This document shows, one piece after another, positions 16,520-25,139 of a stretch of 34,807 nt of DNA. The translations under genes were made by a program, and so were the position numbers. The stretch comes from Paracoccaceae bacterium. Lineage in GTDB: Bacteria; Pseudomonadota; Alphaproteobacteria; Rhodobacterales; Rhodobacteraceae. The stretch's first letter is position 1, and every line of letters starts with the position of its first letter. The notes under the pieces were generated by a model. It did no database searches, was not told the origin of the DNA, and saw only the letters and a program-made list of their open reading frames with translations. The stretch is from NCBI GenBank assembly GCA_016937195.1, contig JAFGWK010000048.1, positions 1-34,807 of the forward strand. The letters are read 5' to 3'.

Positions 16520-17512
16520 ATGTATGCTCAAATGGTCAAATCCACTGGTGATGCCGTTAAATCGCGCGAAGACATGAGCGATGACGAACGCCATTTCCAA
16601 GACAAGGTCGACGCCAATATCAAGGTCGAGCCGCGCGACTGGATGCCCGATGATTACCGCAAGACGCTGATCCGCCAGATCGGTCAGCACGCGCATTCCG
16701 AAATCGTGGGCCAGCTTCCCGAGGGCAATTGGATCACCCGCGCCCCGACGCTGGAGCGCAAGGCGATCCTGCTCGCGAAGGTGCAAGATGAGGCCGGGCA
16801 CGGTCTGTATCTGTATTGCGCTGCCGAAACGCTGGGGGTCACGCGCGACGAGCTGACCGAAAAGCTGCTGTCGGGGCGGATGAAATATTCCTCGATCTTC
16901 AATTATCCGACCCTGACTTGGGCGGATATGGGCGCTGTGGGCTGGCTGGTCGATGGCGCGGCGATCATGAACCAGGTGCCGTTGCAGCGCACGTCCTACG
17001 GGCCGTATTCGCGCGCGATGGTTCGGATCTGCAAGGAAGAGAGCTTTCATCAGCGCCAAGGCTACGCGATCATGATGAAGATGGCGCAGGGGTCACCAGC
17101 GCAGCGCAAGATGGCGCAGGATGCGCTCAACCGGATGTGGTATCCGTCCTTGATGATGTTTGGCCCTTCGGACAAGGACAGCGTGCATTCCGCGCAGTCC
17201 ATGGCCTGGAAAATCAAGATCAACACCAATGACGAACTGCGCCAGAAATTCGTCAATGAGACAGTGCCGCAAGCGGAATATCTTGGGCTTACCATTCCCG
17301 ATGAGAACCTGAAATTCAACGAAGAGACGGGCAATTACGACTTTTCGCAGCCCGACTGGGATGAGTTCTTCGAGGTTCTTAAAGGCAACGGCCCCTGCAA
17401 CACCGATCGGCTGAATGCGCGCCGCAAGGCGTGGGACGACGGCGCATGGGTGCGTGAAGGGCTTTTGGCGCATGCCGAGAAGCGGGCAGCAGCCAAAGTT
17501 GCAGCGGAATAA
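16520..17512 (+). CDS. paaA: Phenylacetyl-CoA 1,2-epoxidase, catalytic subunit A
   Basis: A 330-residue ferritin-like diiron subunit that, with PaaC and PaaB and electrons from PaaE, converts phenylacetyl-CoA to its 1,2-epoxide. By eye the iron ligands are all in place: Glu61 (HSEIVGQ), Glu91 and His94 (DEAGHG), Asp145 (LVDGAAI), Glu174 and His177 (KEESFH). The start at [13 protein letters not shown] has a GAAGGGAG site and gives the family length; the open frame runs upstream into paaJ. It is followed by paaB after 22 bp. Confidence 0.97.
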   Translation: MYAQMVKSTGDAVKSREDMSDDERHFQDKVDANIKVEPRDWMPDDYRKTLIRQIGQHAHSEIVGQLPEGNWITRAPTLERKAILLAKVQDEAGHGLYLYCAAETLGVTRDELTEKLLSGRMKYSSIFNYPTLTWADMGAVGWLVDGAAIMNQVPLQRTSYGPYSRAMVRICKEESFHQRQGYAIMMKMAQGSPAQRKMAQDALNRMWYPSLMMFGPSDKDSVHSAQSMAWKIKINTNDELRQKFVNETVPQAEYLGLTIPDENLKFNEETGNYDFSQPDWDEFFEVLKGNGPCNTDRLNARRKAWDDGAWVREGLLAHAEKRAAAKVAAE

Positions 17513-17534
17513 TCGTGTTTCGGAGGAGAAAGAC

Positions 17535-17819
17535 ATGAAAAAGGAATGGCCGCTTTGGGAAGTGTTCATCCGTGGTCAGCACGGCTTGAACCACCGTCAT
17601 GTCGGGTCGCTGCACGCACCCGATGCGGAAACTGCAATCCTTAACGCGCGCGATGTTTACACGCGGCGCAATGAGGGGCTGTCGATCTGGGTTGTCGAGG
17701 CGCGCCATATCTCGGCCTCTGCGCCGGGTGACAAGGGCCCGCTTTTCGAGCCCTCGGAAAGCAAGGTTTATCGCCACCCAACCTTTTATGACATCCCCAA
17801 AGACGTGGGGCATATGTGA
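17535..17819 (+). CDS. paaB: Phenylacetyl-CoA 1,2-epoxidase subunit B
   Basis: A 94-residue small subunit of the epoxidase complex, required for activity and thought to bridge PaaAC heterodimers. Recognised from WPLWEVFIRGQHGLNHRHVGSLHAPDAETAILNARDVYTRRNEG and the closing HPTFYDIPKDVGHM, both conserved in the family. The ATG has a strong GGAGGAG site. Its TGA shares one base with the ATG of paaC (TGATG), so the genes are translationally coupled. Confidence 0.96.
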   Translation: MKKEWPLWEVFIRGQHGLNHRHVGSLHAPDAETAILNARDVYTRRNEGLSIWVVEARHISASAPGDKGPLFEPSESKVYRHPTFYDIPKDVGHM

Positions 17820-18586
17820 TGGCACAGGTCGATCAAAAGGCATTGCTGGAATTCGTGCTGCGGCAGGGGGACAACACGTTGGTCCTTGGCCATCGGGTGT
17901 CTGAATGGTGCGGTCACGCGCCTGTTCTTGAAGAAGATATCGCGCTGGCCAATACCGCGCTTGATCTGATCGGGCAGACGCAGATGTGGCTGGGCCTCGC
18001 CGCCGAGATCGAGGGCGAAGGTCACAGCGCAGACGACATGGCGTATTTGCGCGATGCGTGGGATTTCCGCAATTTGCTGCTGGTGGAACTGCCCAATGGC
18101 GATTTCGGCCGCACGATTTTGCGCCAGTTCCTGTTTGACGCCTTCAGCGCGATCTATTTGCCGCTTTTGACCAAAAGCGCAGACCCGCGCGTTGCGGAAA
18201 TCGCGGCCAAGGCCACCAAGGAAGTCGCCTATCATCTTGAAAGATCGGCGCAAACTGTTGTCGGTCTGGGCGACGGGTCTGAGGAAAGTCATGCGCGCAT
18301 GCAAGAGGCGCTGGACTATCTGTGGCCCTATGTCGGCGAGATGTTTGCCAGCGATAGCGTTGATCAGGCCATGGCCGAGGCCGGTATCGGCCCCGATCCA
18401 GCAGGTCTGCGCGCCGAATATGACGCGTTGATTGGTCGCGTTTTGAGCGAGGCGACATTGCGCATTCCCGAAGACAGTTTTGCCCATAAGGGCGGGCGCA
18501 ACGGCTATATGCATACCGAACATCTGGGCCATCTTCTGACGCAGATGCAGTGGTTGCAGCGCGCCTATCCCGGCTGTGAGTGGTAA
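17819..18586 (+). CDS. paaC: Phenylacetyl-CoA 1,2-epoxidase structural subunit C
   Basis: A 255-residue ferritin-like partner of PaaA. As in the family, it lacks the full diiron ligand set: the helix that carries EAGH in PaaA reads ALDLIGQTQMWLG here. Typical PaaC stretches are HRVSEWCGHAPVLEEDIALANTALDLIG, ELPNGDFGRTILRQFLFDAF and KEVAYHLERSAQTVVGLGDGSEESHARMQEAL. The ATG overlapping the paaB stop is preferred over a GTG one codon earlier. The paaD gene follows after 3 bp. Confidence 0.96.
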   Translation: MAQVDQKALLEFVLRQGDNTLVLGHRVSEWCGHAPVLEEDIALANTALDLIGQTQMWLGLAAEIEGEGHSADDMAYLRDAWDFRNLLLVELPNGDFGRTILRQFLFDAFSAIYLPLLTKSADPRVAEIAAKATKEVAYHLERSAQTVVGLGDGSEESHARMQEALDYLWPYVGEMFASDSVDQAMAEAGIGPDPAGLRAEYDALIGRVLSEATLRIPEDSFAHKGGRNGYMHTEHLGHLLTQMQWLQRAYPGCEW

Positions 18587-18589
18587 GCC

Positions 18590-19105
18590 ATGTCACGCCC
18601 CAGTGTGGAACAGATCTGGGAATGGCTTGACGGCGTTCCCGACCCCGAAATCCCTGTGATCTCGGTTGTCGATCTTGGGATCGTGCGAGATGTGGAATGG
18701 CAAGGCGATACGCTGGCCGTGAAAATCACGCCGACCTATTCGGGGTGTCCTGCGACCAGCGTGATCTCGTTTGATGTCGAGGCCGCCTTGCGCGCGCATG
18801 GCATCGACAAGATCGAGATCCAGCGCCAGCTTAGCCCGGCATGGACGACCGATTGGCTGACCGAGTCCGGGCGCGAAAAGCTGCGCGAATTTGGTATCGC
18901 CCCGCCCATCGACGGCACGGCAGCAGATGGCGTGTTGGCCGGGCGGATTTCAAAGCTGACCGGTGAGGGCAATCTCAGCGTTGCCTGCCCACGCTGCGGA
19001 TCGACCAATACCGAAAAAGTGAGTCAATTCGGCTCCACCCCCTGCAAGGCGTCCTACAGATGCAAGGATTGCCTCGAACCGTTCGACTATTTCAAGTGCA
19101 TCTGA
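18590..19105 (+). CDS. paaD: PaaD, Fe-S/metal maturation factor of the epoxidase
   Basis: A 171-residue protein with an N-terminal MIP18/DUF59 domain (DPEIPVISVVDLGIVRDVEW, then PTYSGCPATSVISFDVEAAL). A C-terminal zinc-ribbon-like part has two Cys pairs (CPRCGS and CKDCLEPFDYFKC). PaaD is needed for an active epoxidase in other bacteria and probably helps to mature the iron or Fe-S centres. Its position between paaC and paaE is the standard one. Confidence 0.95.
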   Translation: MSRPSVEQIWEWLDGVPDPEIPVISVVDLGIVRDVEWQGDTLAVKITPTYSGCPATSVISFDVEAALRAHGIDKIEIQRQLSPAWTTDWLTESGREKLREFGIAPPIDGTAADGVLAGRISKLTGEGNLSVACPRCGSTNTEKVSQFGSTPCKASYRCKDCLEPFDYFKCI

Positions 19106-19124
19106 GCCAAAGGAGGAGAGGCTC

Positions 19125-20201
19125 ATGGCCCGTTTCTACCCGCTGGAAGTGACCGAGGTGCGCAAGGAAACGCGCGATGCGGTCGTTGTGACGCTGAAGC
19201 CGCAACCGGATGCGGCTGCGCAATTTGACTTCACCCAAGGTCAGTATCTGACCTTTCGCCACGCGTTCGACGGTCAAGAGTTGCGCCGATCCTATTCGAT
19301 CTGTGCCGGTCTTGATGAGGGCTGCCTGAAAGTCGGCATCAAGCGCGTGGACGGGGGCGCGTTCTCGACTTGGGCGAATGAAGCCCTCAAGCCTGGGGAC
19401 GTGATCGAAGCGATGCCGCCGATGGGCAAGTTTTACACCCCGCTGGACCCGGCGCAGGCCAAAACCTACCTTGGCTTTGCGGGCGGATCAGGGATCACGC
19501 CGTTGCTTTCGATCGTGAAAACTGTCCTTGCGCGCGAGCCGCAATCGACCTTCACGCTGGTCTATGCCAACCGTCAGGTCGGCTCGATCATGTTTCGCGA
19601 AGAGCTGGAAGATCTGAAGAATACCTATCTGGGCCGCTTCTCGTTGATCCATATCCTCGAAAGCGAAAGTCAGGATATCGAGCTGTTCACCGGTCGCATT
19701 GACGCTGAGAAGATGGAGGCCTTGTTCCGGCTGTGGATTGACGCCGAAACCGTCGATACCGCGTTCATCTGCGGACCCGAGCCGATGATGCTGACGATTG
19801 CGGACAGTCTGCGCAAGCACGGTCTGGATGACAGTCAGATCAAGTTTGAGCTGTTTGCGTCCTCGCAGCCGGGGCGTGCAAAAACCCGTGCCGTGTCGCA
19901 AGACAGCGCGAGCACGGCCAATAGTTGTGAAGTGTCGATCACGCTGGATGGCGCGACGCGCAGCTTTGCGATGGCCAAGGATGGCACGGCTATTTTGGAT
20001 GCAGCCCTCGCGCAAAAGATGGATGCGCCCTTTGCCTGCAAGGCCGGGGTCTGTTCGACCTGCCGCGCCAAAGTGCTTGAGGGAGAGGTCGAGATGGACG
20101 TCAACCACGCGCTTGAGGATTACGAAGTGCGCGCCGGATATGTGCTGTCGTGCCAATGTATCCCGCTCTCGGACAAGGTGGTGCTGAGCTATGACGAATG
20201 A
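19125..20201 (+). CDS. paaE: Phenylacetyl-CoA epoxidase reductase subunit E
   Basis: A 358-residue NAD(P)H:ferredoxin-type reductase that passes electrons to PaaA. Domains in order: an FAD-binding barrel with RRSYSICAG, an NAD(P) domain with GGSGITPLLSIVK and CGPEPMM, and a C-terminal plant-type [2Fe-2S] ferredoxin domain with CKAGVCSTC and a fourth Cys in YVLSCQCIP. A GGAGGAG site precedes the ATG. The last 11 bp overlap the start of the next gene. Confidence 0.96.
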   Translation: MARFYPLEVTEVRKETRDAVVVTLKPQPDAAAQFDFTQGQYLTFRHAFDGQELRRSYSICAGLDEGCLKVGIKRVDGGAFSTWANEALKPGDVIEAMPPMGKFYTPLDPAQAKTYLGFAGGSGITPLLSIVKTVLAREPQSTFTLVYANRQVGSIMFREELEDLKNTYLGRFSLIHILESESQDIELFTGRIDAEKMEALFRLWIDAETVDTAFICGPEPMMLTIADSLRKHGLDDSQIKFELFASSQPGRAKTRAVSQDSASTANSCEVSITLDGATRSFAMAKDGTAILDAALAQKMDAPFACKAGVCSTCRAKVLEGEVEMDVNHALEDYEVRAGYVLSCQCIPLSDKVVLSYDE

Positions 20202-20955
20202 TGCAGAAACGATGTCGGTCGCAGATTATCTCGCGCAGGGTGGCAAGGTCACGTCGCCTGAAAATGTCTCGCCGCGCTATCGCGCAGAGCTGATGCGCAT
20301 GATGTCCTCCTTTGTTGACAGCGAGTTGGCGGGGTCGGCGGGATTTGCCAATGCAATCAACTGGGCACCCGGAATCAAGGAACGGATCGCGGCCAGCCGG
20401 ATTACCTTGGAAAAAGCGTCCAACGCGGAAAAAGTGCTGGATCTGATGGAAGATTTCGGCACCGATAAGGCGCTGTATAACCAAAGCCACGATTGGGCGG
20501 CGCGTGGGTCGCGCGAGGATCGAAGCGCTCCGACCCGCCGGGGTGGCGACATGCGGTTGTCGGTGTTCCACTACCCGTTGTCGGGCTGGGTTGATGCCTG
20601 CGTGATGAACGCGTTGATGGGTCTTGCGACCTGTGTGCAGCTCGAAGAAATGGTGAAGGTTTCCTACACCCCGCTGGCCGAGGTGATGCGCGAAATCACC
20701 CCGATTGAGACCCGCCATATGGAGCTGGGTTTCGAGGGGCTCGAACGGATCGCTGCTACAGCCGACGGCAAAGCCGACATCGCGGCCTCGCTTGCCTATT
20801 GGCGCGACCGCGTGGCCGAGACCTTTGGTGTTGCTGGCTCGGAAAGGTTCGATCGCCTCTCCGCAATGGGGCTGCGCCACGATACGAATGAAGTGCTTTT
20901 GGCGCGCTGGCAGGCCCGCAGTGCCGAGGCGCTGGCAGCACTTGGACTCGCATGA
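20191..20955 (+). CDS. Extra PaaA/PaaC-like ferritin-fold protein of unknown role
   Basis: A 254-residue protein inside the epoxidase operon, starting 11 bp within paaE and ending 16 bp before paaZ. It aligns by eye with PaaA: DSELAG (Glu44) with HSEIVG, LMEDFGTD (Glu87) with QDEAGHG, and SYTPLAEVMREITPIETRH (Glu173, His176) with [19 protein letters not shown]. The His of the first ExxH is Gly90, and the position of PaaA Asp145 is Gly144. So four of six ligands remain, and a normal diiron site is doubtful. It belongs with the PaaA_PaaC superfamily. A structural, chaperone or alternative-substrate role is possible; none is shown. It has no counterpart in the E. coli operon. Confidence 0.85.
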   Translation: MTNDAETMSVADYLAQGGKVTSPENVSPRYRAELMRMMSSFVDSELAGSAGFANAINWAPGIKERIAASRITLEKASNAEKVLDLMEDFGTDKALYNQSHDWAARGSREDRSAPTRRGGDMRLSVFHYPLSGWVDACVMNALMGLATCVQLEEMVKVSYTPLAEVMREITPIETRHMELGFEGLERIAATADGKADIAASLAYWRDRVAETFGVAGSERFDRLSAMGLRHDTNEVLLARWQARSAEALAALGLA

Positions 20956-20971
20956 CATGGAAGGACAAGGC

Positions 20972-23035
20972 ATGAAGGATACGGCTGTGAAACCACGCCG
21001 CCTGCAAAGCTATCTTGACGGAGCGTGGCGTGCAGGCACGGGCGAGGGGCGCCCGGTTTACAATGCCGCGACCGGTCAGATCCACGCGCTGATCGGAACC
21101 GAGGGGCTTGATTTCAAGGCCGCACTCGAATGGGGCCGTCGCGTCGGCGGGCCTGCTCTGCGCAAGCACACGATCCACGAGCGGGCCTTGATGCTCAAGG
21201 CCATCGGTTTGAAGCTGATGGAGATGAAAGAGGAGTTCTACCTCGAGAACTTCGCCACCGGTGCGACCCGCAAGGATGGCTGGATCGACATTGATGGCGG
21301 GATCGGCACGATGCTGACCTTTTCGTCCAAGGCGCGCCTGGAACTGCCCAATGCGAAACTGATCACCGAAGGCGCGGTCGAGAGACTGTCGCGCGACGGA
21401 TCGTTTGTTGCCCAGCATGTTCTCAGCCCGATGGAAGGCGTCGCGGTCCATATTAACGCGTTCAACTTCCCGATCTGGGGGATGCTGGAAAAAATCGCGC
21501 CGTCGCTGATCGCGGGGATGCCCTGTATCGTAAAACCGGCATCGCAAACCGCTTATCTCACCGAGCTGGTGGTGCGCCGGATTCTGGAAACGGGGCTGCT
21601 GCCGGAAGGCGCGTTGCAGTTGGTGACGGGCTCGGCTGGGGATCTGCTCGATCATGTGAGCGAGCAGGACGTGGTGACATTCACCGGCTCTGCGGGAACG
21701 GGGCGGATGCTTAAGGCGACGCCAGCCATCGTGCACAATTCGGTGCGCTTCACGATGGAGGCGGACAGTCTGAACGCTGCCGTTCTTGGGGCCGATGCCG
21801 GTCCGGGCACGCCGGAATTCGATCTGTTCGCCAAGGAAGTCGCGCGTGAAATGACGGTCAAGGCGGGGCAGAAATGCACTGCGATCCGGCGCGCGATCGT
21901 TCCAAGCCGCTTCGAAGATGCCGTGATCGAGGCGCTCTCGGCGCGTTTGGCCAAAACCTCGATTGGCCTGCCCGACGGCGAAGGCGTGCAGATGGGGGCG
22001 CTGGTTTCGCGCAAGGACCGCGACGGTGTGCGCGAGAAGATCCGCGAGATTGCGGCCGATTGCGAGATCGTTTCGGGCGACCCTGAAAACGTCACGCTTG
22101 TGTGCGGCGATGCCGGGCAGGGTGCGTTTATGGCTCCGGTTCTGATGCGCGCACGCGACCCGATGTCGGCGGATGCGGCGCATGGCATCGAAGCGTTCGG
22201 TCCGGTCGCCACGGTGATGGGCTATCACGACGCAGAGGAGGCGGTGGCGCTGGCGCGTAAGGGGCGCGGCTCGCTCGTGTCCTCGCTGTTCACCAATGAT
22301 CGCGATATTGCGCGCGAGATCGTCACGGGGCTTGCGCCTTATCACGGTCGCGTCTTGATCGGTAATCGTGGCTCGGCCAAGACCTCGACGGGGCATGGCT
22401 CGCCGCTCGCACCTTTGGTGCATGGCGGACCGGGGCGCGCCGGTGGTGGCGAGGAAATGGGCGGCATCCGTGGCGTCAAACACTTCATGCAGCGCACCGC
22501 CGTGCAGGGCACGCCCGAGATGTTGTCGGCCGTGACCGGGCAATGGGTCGAGGGCGCGCCTGCGCAATCCGATGGCCATCCGTTCCGCAAATCGCTTGCA
22601 GAGCTGCGCATCGGCGATCAGGTCATCACCAAGTCGCGCGAAGTCACGCAAGAGGATGTCGAGCATTTCGCCCAATTCACGGGTGATACGTTTTACGCCC
22701 ATATGGATAGCGACGCGGCCAAGGCAAATCCCTTCTTCGAGGATCGCGTGGCGCATGGCTATCTGATCGCGTCTTTCGCAGCGGGTCTGTTTGTCGATCC
22801 CGCGCCGGGCCCGGTTCTGGCCAATTACGGCGTGGATAATCTGCGCTTTCTGACCCCGGTCTATTTCGGGGACAGCCTGCAAGTGCGTCTGACCTGCAAG
22901 GCGATCAATCCGCGTGCCAATGGCGATTACGGCGAGGTGCGCTGGGATTGTCGGGTGAGCAATCAAAAAGACGAGGTCGTCGCGCAGTATGACGTTCTGA
23001 CCATGGTGGCCAAAACATGGCCGCAAGTGGCCTGA
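20972..23035 (+). CDS. paaZ: Bifunctional oxepin-CoA hydrolase / 3-oxo-5,6-dehydrosuberyl-CoA semialdehyde dehydrogenase
   Basis: A 687-residue fusion that opens the oxepin ring and oxidises the resulting aldehyde with NADP. The N-terminal aldehyde dehydrogenase domain (about 1-515) has Glu in MEADSLNAA (near 262) and the nucleophile in KAGQKCTAIRRA (near 300). The C-terminal MaoC-type hydratase domain carries the Asp/His pair in GDTFYAHMD (near 571-576) and FEDRVAHGYLIASF. All key residues are present. The start MKDTAVKPRRLQSYLDG has an AAGG site; an ATG five codons earlier is weaker, and the frame is open far upstream. Last gene of the paaJ operon. Confidence 0.97.
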   Translation: MKDTAVKPRRLQSYLDGAWRAGTGEGRPVYNAATGQIHALIGTEGLDFKAALEWGRRVGGPALRKHTIHERALMLKAIGLKLMEMKEEFYLENFATGATRKDGWIDIDGGIGTMLTFSSKARLELPNAKLITEGAVERLSRDGSFVAQHVLSPMEGVAVHINAFNFPIWGMLEKIAPSLIAGMPCIVKPASQTAYLTELVVRRILETGLLPEGALQLVTGSAGDLLDHVSEQDVVTFTGSAGTGRMLKATPAIVHNSVRFTMEADSLNAAVLGADAGPGTPEFDLFAKEVAREMTVKAGQKCTAIRRAIVPSRFEDAVIEALSARLAKTSIGLPDGEGVQMGALVSRKDRDGVREKIREIAADCEIVSGDPENVTLVCGDAGQGAFMAPVLMRARDPMSADAAHGIEAFGPVATVMGYHDAEEAVALARKGRGSLVSSLFTNDRDIAREIVTGLAPYHGRVLIGNRGSAKTSTGHGSPLAPLVHGGPGRAGGGEEMGGIRGVKHFMQRTAVQGTPEMLSAVTGQWVEGAPAQSDGHPFRKSLAELRIGDQVITKSREVTQEDVEHFAQFTGDTFYAHMDSDAAKANPFFEDRVAHGYLIASFAAGLFVDPAPGPVLANYGVDNLRFLTPVYFGDSLQVRLTCKAINPRANGDYGEVRWDCRVSNQKDEVVAQYDVLTMVAKTWPQVA

Positions 23036-23055
23036 TTTACGCGGATGCTGCGACA

Positions 23056-23090
23056 CCAAAAAGGGCCCGGAGAGAACTTCGGGCCCTTGT
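23056..23090 (-). terminator. Rho-independent terminator after the TetR gene (and facing paaZ)
   Basis: Perfect 9-bp stem AAGGGCCCG / CGGGCCCTT (23061-23088) with a 10-nt loop. The minus-strand transcript continues into a T run (complement of 23057-23062), so it best serves the convergent TetR gene. The stem may also slow transcription from paaZ. Confidence 0.85.
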
Positions 23091-23120
23091 GCTATCTCGT
23101 GTGCTCTTGCGCGCTCGACC

Positions 23121-23720
23121 CTAGCGAACGGCTTTGACGCCTTCCAGGATCAGCGTGGTGGCAACATCGGCGTAATCCTCGCGCGAGATTGGCCCGCCTT
23201 CCTTGAACCACATATAGACCCAGTTCATCATGCCAAACAGCGACATCGTCACGGGCATTACCAGCGGGCGCTCTGGGCGGTCGAGCTCGGGATGGATCGC
23301 GCGCAGCACGTTTGAGAAATAGCCCACGATCTTGCGTTCAAGTTTGGTCAGTTCTGCCTTCTGCGCATCCGAAAGCGCCGGTCCGGCATTCAGCTGAACC
23401 TTGTGCTGATCGTCAGCGCCACGATAGGCATCCAGCACCACCATCACCAAAGCCTTGAGCTGCTCATGGGGGGGTAGCGTGGTGTCATTTGCCTCGGCCA
23501 ATGCGTAATCAAGGTCTTCAAGATGGGCCTGAATGATTGCGAAAATCAGCGCGTCTTTCGAGGGGTAATAATGATAGAGCAGCGATTTCGACACGCCCGC
23601 CTCAAGCGCGATTTGCGACATCGAGGCTTTCTCCATACCTTGAGAGGCAAAGACTCGGGCGGCATCGAGCAACAGGTTATGTTGCTTTTCTTCAAAATCG
23701 CTGGCGCGTGTTCTGGCCAT
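23121..23720 (-). CDS. paaR: TetR family regulator of the paa cluster
   Basis: A 199-residue repressor. The N-terminal TetR helix-turn-helix is MARTRASDFEEKQHNLLLDAARVFASQGMEKASMSQIALEAGVSKSLLYHYYPSKDALIFAI; the remainder is a helical ligand domain. The start is set by an AGGAG site. It lies within the paa cluster, between paaZ and paaK, and a palindrome typical of TetR acyl-CoA regulators occurs in front of its own gene, paaJ and paaG/paaN. TetR-type PaaR repressors responding to phenylacetyl-CoA are known in other bacteria. The name is by context; the ligand is inferred. Confidence 0.8.
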   Translation of the reverse strand: MARTRASDFEEKQHNLLLDAARVFASQGMEKASMSQIALEAGVSKSLLYHYYPSKDALIFAIIQAHLEDLDYALAEANDTTLPPHEQLKALVMVVLDAYRGADDQHKVQLNAGPALSDAQKAELTKLERKIVGYFSNVLRAIHPELDRPERPLVMPVTMSLFGMMNWVYMWFKEGGPISREDYADVATTLILEGVKAVR

Positions 23721-23749
23721 GGGGGGCAGTCTCCTGATGGGCCTGAATG

Positions 23750-23777
23750 CTATAGGGGGCAAGTTTGCCCCCTATAG
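23750..23777. promoter_or_regulatory. 28-bp palindrome with 13-bp perfect arms ahead of the TetR gene
   Basis: Arms CTATAGGGGGCAA (23750-23762) and TTGCCCCCTATAG (23765-23777) are perfectly complementary around a 2-bp centre. It lies between the candidate operator and the TetR start codon. On the minus strand no T run follows, so it is not an ordinary terminator. It could be an operator, an mRNA hairpin that limits TetR expression or protects the paaK transcript end, or a mobile palindromic element. Confidence 0.75.
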
Positions 23778-23792
23778 ACTAGTGCGTATGTG

Positions 23793-23810
23793 ATTGACCA
23801 GTCGGTCGGG
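23793..23810. promoter_or_regulatory. Weaker TetR-type (PaaR) operator in front of the TetR gene
   Basis: ATTGACCAGTCGGT (23793-23806) matches 11 of 14 positions of ACCGACCGGTCGGT; an overlapping register (23797-23810) matches 10. It touches the paaK stop codon and is about 75 bp upstream of the TetR start, fitting autoregulation. Confidence 0.55.
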
Positions 23811-25121
23811 TTATTCTTTGGGGCGATTGTCAATGACACGTTTGGCTTTGCCCTCAGAGCGCGCGATCTGTTCGGGATCGTGCACTTCGATCTTTGAGGA
23901 CACACCGACCACCGATTTGATGTGATGGGCGAGCTCTTTGGACGCCGCAGCGCGGGCCTCGGCCGAGGCCCGCTCCGGCGTGGCTTCGACATGCACGATC
24001 ATCGCATCCATCCGACCCGCGCGCACCAGCTCGATCTGGAAATGCGGCGCAAGGCCTTTGACCTTCAGGATTTGCTCTTCGATCTGCGTCGGGAAGACGT
24101 TGACGCCACGCAGGATCATCATGTCGTCGCTGCGCCCGGTGATCTTTTCGATCCGCCGCATCGAGCGCGCAGTGCCCGGCAAAAGACGCGTCAGATCGCG
24201 GGTGCGATAGCGCACCATCGGCAGCCCTTCCTTGGTGAGCGTGGTAAAGACAAGCTCGCCCATCTCGCCATCGGGCAGCACCTCGCCGGTGACGGGGTCG
24301 ATGATCTCGGGGTAGAAGTGATCCTCCCAGACATGCAGCCCGTCTTTAGTCTCGACACATTCATTTGCAACGCCTGGCCCCATCACTTCAGATAGTCCAT
24401 AAATATCAACGGCATGCATATCAAAAGCCTGCTCGATCTCTTCGCGCATCTTGTTGGTCCAGGGCTCGGCGCCAAAAATGCCGACCTTGAGAGAACTTTC
24501 GCGCGGATCAATCCCCTGACGGCGGAATTCGTCAAGGATCGAGAGCATATAGGACGGAGTCACCATGATGATTTCTGGCTTGAAATCTTGCATCAAGGTC
24601 ACCTGACGCTCTGTCATCCCGCCCGAGATCGGCACAACCGTGCAGCCCAAGCGTTCCGCGCCGTAATGGGCCCCAAGCCCGCCGGTGAACAGCCCATAGC
24701 CATAGGCGATGTGGCAGATGTCGCCGGGCCGCCCGCCCGAGGCGCGGATAGAACGCGCGACGACATCGGCCCAGACATCGATATCGCCCTTGGTATAGCC
24801 CACCACCGTGGGTTTGCCGGTCGTGCCTGACGACCCATGCACGCGTACCAATTCCTTGCGCGGGACGGCGAACATGTCGAACGGGTAGTTGTCGCGCAGG
24901 TCCTGCTTGTAGGTGAAGGGGAATTTAGACAGATCGGACAGCGATTTGAGATCTTCGGGATGCACGCCATGCTCGTCAAAGCGTTTGCGATAGAAGGGTG
25001 AGTTTTCATAGGAATGCGTCAGCGAGCGCCGCATCCGGTGAAACTGCAGCGCCGAGATTTCGTCACGCGAGGCGGTCTCGATCGGATCGAGCATATCCTT
25101 GCTGGGGCTTAGGTTGATCAT
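23811..25121 (-). CDS. paaK: Phenylacetate-CoA ligase
   Basis: A 436-residue AMP-forming ligase that activates phenylacetate with ATP and CoA, the entry step of the pathway. The P-loop is VHGSSGTTGKPTVVGYTKGD, the adenylate region YGLSEVMGPGVANEC, and further family parts are HVWEDHFYPEIIDP and RTRDLTRLLPG. The C-terminal lid domain begins near KITGRSDDMMILRGVNVFPTQIE. The start MINLSPSKDM is set by a GGGAGGAAA site. It is the third gene of the minus-strand unit paaG-paaI-paaK. Confidence 0.97.
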   Translation of the reverse strand: MINLSPSKDMLDPIETASRDEISALQFHRMRRSLTHSYENSPFYRKRFDEHGVHPEDLKSLSDLSKFPFTYKQDLRDNYPFDMFAVPRKELVRVHGSSGTTGKPTVVGYTKGDIDVWADVVARSIRASGGRPGDICHIAYGYGLFTGGLGAHYGAERLGCTVVPISGGMTERQVTLMQDFKPEIIMVTPSYMLSILDEFRRQGIDPRESSLKVGIFGAEPWTNKMREEIEQAFDMHAVDIYGLSEVMGPGVANECVETKDGLHVWEDHFYPEIIDPVTGEVLPDGEMGELVFTTLTKEGLPMVRYRTRDLTRLLPGTARSMRRIEKITGRSDDMMILRGVNVFPTQIEEQILKVKGLAPHFQIELVRAGRMDAMIVHVEATPERASAEARAAASKELAHHIKSVVGVSSKIEVHDPEQIARSEGKAKRVIDNRPKE

Positions 25122-25139
25122 CTGGTTTCCTCCCAAAAA

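Noticed and set aside
20972-23035. Link of the paa cluster to tropodithietic acid synthesis, as in some roseobacters
   Set aside because: No tda-type genes are in the window, and PaaZ has both active sites intact, so nothing here points to the shunt product.
20756-23059. 767-codon minus-strand open frame opposite paaZ
   Set aside because: Very long, but entirely antisense to paaZ with all its catalytic motifs; rich in Arg and His as expected of a shadow frame. No domain seen.
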